Part shown: positions 59,501 through 64,000 of the stretch, piece by piece
Numbering within the stretch: position 1 is the stretch's first letter
How the letters are laid out: each line of letters begins with the position of its first letter
From: Arthrobotrys musiformis
Taxonomy: Eukaryota > Ascomycota > Orbiliomycetes > Orbiliales > Orbiliaceae
Length of the DNA stretch: 64,000 bases
Direction of reading: 5' to 3'
Assembly: GCA_036971715.1 (NCBI GenBank)
Contig: JAVHJL010000009.1
Location: 992,001-1,056,000, forward strand
Made by a program: the position numbers and the translations under genes
The notes under the pieces: model-generated
Seen by the model: only the letters and a program-made list of their open reading frames with translations
Database searches by the model: none
What the model was told of the DNA's origin: nothing

Positions 59501-62500
59501 GTGTATGCAATGCACACCCATTCGGAGTAAATCTGAGGCCAAGGTAAGCTAGCCTCGAACCCTTCAGGTTAGAGGGGGAAAGGCCTACAACGAGATATGG
59601 ACCCATCTATACTAGACCACCATTAAGATTAAAGATTTACGCCAACATTTTACTCGAATCTGAACTTTTCCGCGCATATGCATCCTACCAATGAAGGTCG
59701 TGTAACATGGTACTTTTTTTGTGAGTGAGAAAGAAAAAATATCTTAGAGTAGGTATCATACGATAATTCATACCAGGGTCTCTCACGGTACTATAGGTGC
59801 GATAAAAATCGATAATATAGGATCGGGCATCTAGGCAGAGACGTCTTAGACGAGGCACTCGGTCAAGCCCCCGGAGTCTATTCCCGCCAGCAAGGGTGTC
59901 GAGCATAGCCTTAGTCAGCCCACAGGAGAAGAAATCCCCGGGGCCTAACCCCGGTGCCCTTTCGCAAATCTACCCCGAATACAAAACGGAGTTTTTTTAA
60001 AAGCAATAAAAAATAGTGGGCGAAAAGAAAAACTTTGGTCTTTGAGAACTTGAAAGTTTCAACGAGGCACGAGTCAACACTGCCCATCCCCGCAGGAGCT
60101 TTAACGTCTCGATCGGGGGGGCGGATCATACCCACACTCAGCCTTCTCCAAACATGGCTAGGCGAAATCTTCGGGAAACCGAACATCAGTACAGAGTAAG
60201 GTCGGGAAATGAAGAGAAAAATAAAAAATGAAACGAATAAGAATGGCGTGATAAAGCGAGTTTCGCCCATTTTTCCTTTCGTTGAAACCCTGTCACGTTA
60301 GTCGGCTCCCTTGTAACTACTTTCCAGGCCGCTGCGGTCGAGGTCGCACTGCACCACATACATGTAAACCCAACACCGAGATCGAATCGCTTCCCAAAGA
60401 TCTCACCGCCTTTCGGTCGCTTCTAGGCCGGGCTTGCAGCTCGCTCGTATATCGGAGCCAGGACGCGGAGACGGGGAAGCAACATAGCTCAGCAATTTTC
60501 ATAAAACATTGAGGCTTTGCAAAGTAATACTCTTGAGTCTGACAGATGTTGGATTGTATTCGATTCTGGTGTTCAGAATCCAACATTTTGCCAAGTTTCA
60601 CAATAGCCCTACTCGACCGCCATGTTGGATTTTGCACGGCCAAAATTCCTCAGCTTGGATCGAATCGGACCCTGGGCACCGGCGCGGGATTGCAATTGCA
60701 ACGGCGGGCAACGTAAAACGGGTCGGTCTGTGGATCCGATGGTTCTCGAATTGCCTGAACACACCAATTCATCAAGTATAGCCGGATTTTCCGCTCTGTG
60801 CCACTATGAAGTCGATTGTTGGAGCATCGTAGCTTTTACAATAGATGGATGCACCCTTACCACATTGTGTCGTCTGGATCACAGCATACCCGTTGAACAA
60901 TCCTAACCGCCCGCTGCATCAAGGGTCGACATGCTTTGACGAAGAACGAGATAACTTTAGATCTAGAATCTCAGGCATAAGTACGTATAGAATTTAGACA
61001 GTTTCTAGCAATCATGCCATTTTTTGTGGTAGCGCATGTCAAGCCAGCAAAAAATATTTCGGATATGCGTGCCATTGAGTGCACAGAAGAGGCACCGTTG
61101 AATTTTAACCCAATTCGAACATCGTTTACATCGCGACTTTGCGGCACAGACGCACCATCACACCCCCTCTAACCCGGTTTTTGATTGATATTTTTAAACC
61201 TCTAACCAATGAGATTGTGCCGCTGGCGTATTTGGCGCTCAATTGTTAATCCGAAGTATCCTTGGGAATTCTGAGGAATTAAACGGCTAGCTCCGTACCA
61301 TATTGTCAAAGAACCCTCTAGTTTTGGCTATTATTATTACTTTTCTTGGTAAAACTTTCTGTAAATATCTCTGCCACCACATGGCAAGTTCATTTTGGGA
61401 AACATTTGGATCCGGCACAGATTACGTTTGAAGACCGTGCCCTACACAGACGTCAGACTTCTCGCTTCATGCCCAAGACATTGAACTGTTCCACATGGCT
61501 AGGCCATGGCCGAGCTCAGCAGTTCATCTCGAGAACGTCAGCGATTTGAGTCTATTGTTCAGCTGCACGCTTCACAATTTTATTCTCCTCGGGATAAAAG
61601 ACAAAATATTGTCCTAAAGCTAGTATCCCCGGGACCTTGCCTGCCACCGCAGATATTATTGATTGGCTGGCTGATCTCCTTGCGGGTTCTAATCTTCCCG
61701 GGACTAGATCCGTAAAATTACAGCAGCGCAGATTACCATTCTGGTTGAATCGCCCCAAAAGGTTGGAAGAAAGACACTATGCACAAAGAAGAAATACACG
61801 TCCGAGGACACAAGCCGGTCAACCGTTCTCGAAATTTCCCACGGGTGTAGGCCAAAGGAAAGTATCACACACGAGGCTATTGGGTAAGGTATTAAGCAAA
61901 CATCCCTAAAACCACCCCGCCAACATTCCCACATCCAGCATTCGGTAGCCCGCGCAATTGCATACATGCATGGGCATGCAGCCGCAATGTACATGTACAT
62001 GTAAAGGGTAGAGACATCTGCTAACCCCCCTGACTTTTGGTGTCAGAAGCTTTCCAACTGAAATCTTTCCTGACCCTATCACATTCGACAAACTTGTGTG
62101 TTCGAGTCCTTTCTGGTTCACCCGCATAATCCTTCACACACCTACGTGCCGGCGGACCCAAAAGAGCGTTCAGCTTCCCTTTGCAGATCCCACTTCTTTG
62201 ATGTGATTCTAACCCCGGCTTCGCAAAATCAGACTGCGACAGCTAATCCCGTCTCAACCTTCCTGACAGGAGGAGTAGATAGCAACATACCTAGTTCGGC
62301 GCTTCTAGACTGAAATATGTCCTCCGTTCCTTGGATTCATTTCTCGTCTTCCGAGAATGATCTGTTGACGAGGTAGGTACCAAGGTGGTGCTTACCCCGT
62401 CTTTCTTCTAGCTTCTCCAAATAAGAAAAGAAAAGGGAGGAAGAGGGGTGCTCAGAATTTAAAACCGTTTGAACCCGAGATCCTGACAGCCTTCCCGTGT

Positions 62501-64000
62501 GTCCCTCATGTCTTATCCAGGCCACTTGTACATCAATGATTTTGATTCGATAAGTCAGACCTGGTAGTAATTCACACCGAGGATTGACTTCAGGCAACAA
62601 ATCGTTTTTTTCTCTTTCCCCGTATCCGGATATTTGCTATCCAAACGTGCCACTAGATACTTGCGGATCCTAGGATCCTATTGAAGTATCCTGATACTGG
62701 TCTCATACCCGGGCGGTACAAAGACCTGATACCCCATATCAATACCAAAAGGAAGTCCGTTGAAAATCATAGATTAATGAGCATATTCTACCTTCGATCA
62801 TTCACCTGTGCCTTCAAAATCCTTCCCGGCCCGGGCCAATGTCGACCCTCAAATTCGCGTATCTTGAATACTCCTTGTCTCCTGCGAAGGATACCCTCCC
62901 ATTGCATGGAATCCTCACCTCTGCCACTCGTAGACTTCCCGTGGCTTGATTATAGAAGCCCTAGACTCACCCAAAGGGTTGAAAGCCGCAAAAAGTCTGT
63001 GCCTGAATCTGCGAGGCTAAAAGAAGCAGAATAGGTATGCACGCACACAGAAAATCACTCATGTGAGATGGTGTTAAGGTAACCCATCCGGCCGCCACGA
63101 ACTGCACAACCTCATCATTTTGCTTTTGGAGACTAGATTTTAGTAGTTTTGCCACCGTTGCACATTGACGCCCCCAGCTGCAATACCTTGCATATAGCCT
63201 TTCTCTTTTATCGTTCTGCCGTAGCCTCCCCTCCAATCGCTACAGAAAGATGCAAGTACGGAAGCACTTTGCCATCCCCATACCTTATAAAAATACCTTT
63301 ACCTTGGATTTTCCCAAATCCGAAGATCGAACAAGTAGATATATCTATATTAAAGTTTAGTTTTCTCCTCTCGTGTATGCAGGTTAATGTCTATTCTGAG
63401 GCACGAAACCCGCTTAACCACGCCTTTCGCCTGCGCATGCACATGTGCATGTGCATGTAAAAATAACATGGGAAACAGGTCTTGTAAAAACTTCTCTATT
63501 TCTGCAGAGGGGTGGGGGGCAACCTACGCTCCATTAGGGAGTCATGTTACTTCGGGTTCTATGCTCATGTCGATGTCATGAGGCACAAATTTCAACTCGG
63601 CTTTGGTTCAGGAAAATCAACTTTCGCCGGCGGGTATTGGTGCCTTGCGAGAGGTTCGACGTCTAGAATGCAACACGAGGTTGGCTAGCAAGCTCGCTAC
63701 ATCCTAGCTGACCAGAATGTGATTGCTACATGGAGGCTTCCATAGCTGAGCGAGCGATTGTCGTTGGAAGTTTCACTTCCCACCCGTTCGTATGCTTTGC
63801 CGGACGGCTCCATGGAAACATCGTGTCATGACTAAAAATCTCCGAGATTTCACTAAAACCGTTCAAACGGTCATAATGTTACCTAAAGTGTCTATGCATA
63901 CGTATTAATCAGCGGAAAGGCCGGAATTAACGACGAGAGGGCCCAAGTGTATTATTTTACGAACACCTTCAGCTAGCTATGCGCTGTTTGGTCAACCAAT
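53529..64000. other. 10.5 kb gene-poor right end
   Basis: No gene could be supported upstream of the zinc-finger factor to the window end. Candidate frames (53901-54296 plus, 54642-54881 plus, 56706-57089 plus, 60622-60906 plus) lack domains and convincing extensions by splicing. The first 1.5 kb may be promoter or leader of the zinc-finger gene; it holds CTGTTG repeats near 54545 and 54620 and an A run near 55004-55026. A hairpin lies at 60547-60585. An alternating CATGTG stretch lies near 63435-63460. Non-coding RNA genes cannot be excluded by eye; I found no tRNA-like B box. Confidence 0.45.
60547..60585. repeat. Inverted repeat (hairpin)
   Basis: TGTTGGATT (60547-60555) is complementary to AATCCAACA (60577-60585). 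An alternative inner stem GATTCTG/CAGAATC shares part of the right arm. TGTTGGATT occurs again near 60622. The frame context is non-coding, so the purpose is unknown. Confidence 0.6.

Noticed and set aside
62461..62540. Possible tRNA on the minus strand (GGGTTCAAAC)
   Set aside because: The flanking bases cannot form a T stem or acceptor stem, so it is not a tRNA. No other tRNA-like B box was found in the window.

Overview
The window is nuclear DNA from a filamentous ascomycete (Pezizomycotina). Genes are separated by long non-coding stretches and split by short GT-AG introns, mostly 55-125 bp. Many introns carry a CTAAC branch point just before the acceptor. The recognisable genes are single-copy fungal housekeeping genes on both strands. 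Very small secreted proteins and two larger secreted proteins of unknown function fit an early-diverging, possibly Orbiliomycete-like, fungus. That placement is inference only.

Layout. Bases 2-880 hold the 3' end of an unrecognised gene. Bases 1386-2293 hold three 5S rRNA genes in tandem on the minus strand, the first strongly diverged. Bases 2300-11000 show no gene I can support. PPS1 (dual-specificity phosphatase) is at 11064-13258. A divergent pair of tiny secreted proteins follows (14345-14563 minus, 16056-16295 plus), then a seven-segment DUF3112-type membrane protein (16672-17698 minus). GDE1 (SPX-ankyrin-glycerophosphodiesterase) is at 19443-23322 minus. A secreted unknown lies at 26127-27657.

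The compact middle holds PRP43 (28692-31153 minus), RTP1 (31679-34902 plus), RIP1 (35179-36191 minus), SmF (36516-36993 plus), an RNF216-like RBR ubiquitin ligase (39280-42417 plus), a secreted N-glycoprotein (43193-44455 minus) and a PI31-type proteasome regulator (45385-46751 plus). PRP43/RTP1 and RIP1/SmF are head-to-head pairs. The right third is gene-poor: only a C2H2 zinc-finger factor (52258-53528 minus) could be supported between 46.8 and 64 kb.

The genes do not form a pathway. They cover splicing (PRP43, SmF), respiration (RIP1), phosphate and lipid-headgroup metabolism (GDE1), RNA polymerase II import (RTP1), protein turnover (RBR ligase, PI31) and cell-cycle or stress signalling (PPS1). 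Exon boundaries were derived by hand from frame continuity, splice consensus and family knowledge. SmF was found only this way, because all its exons are short. The most interesting signal is the diverged first 5S gene, whose substitutions keep its helices paired. The second is the likely paralogous pair of cysteine-free mini-secreted proteins.
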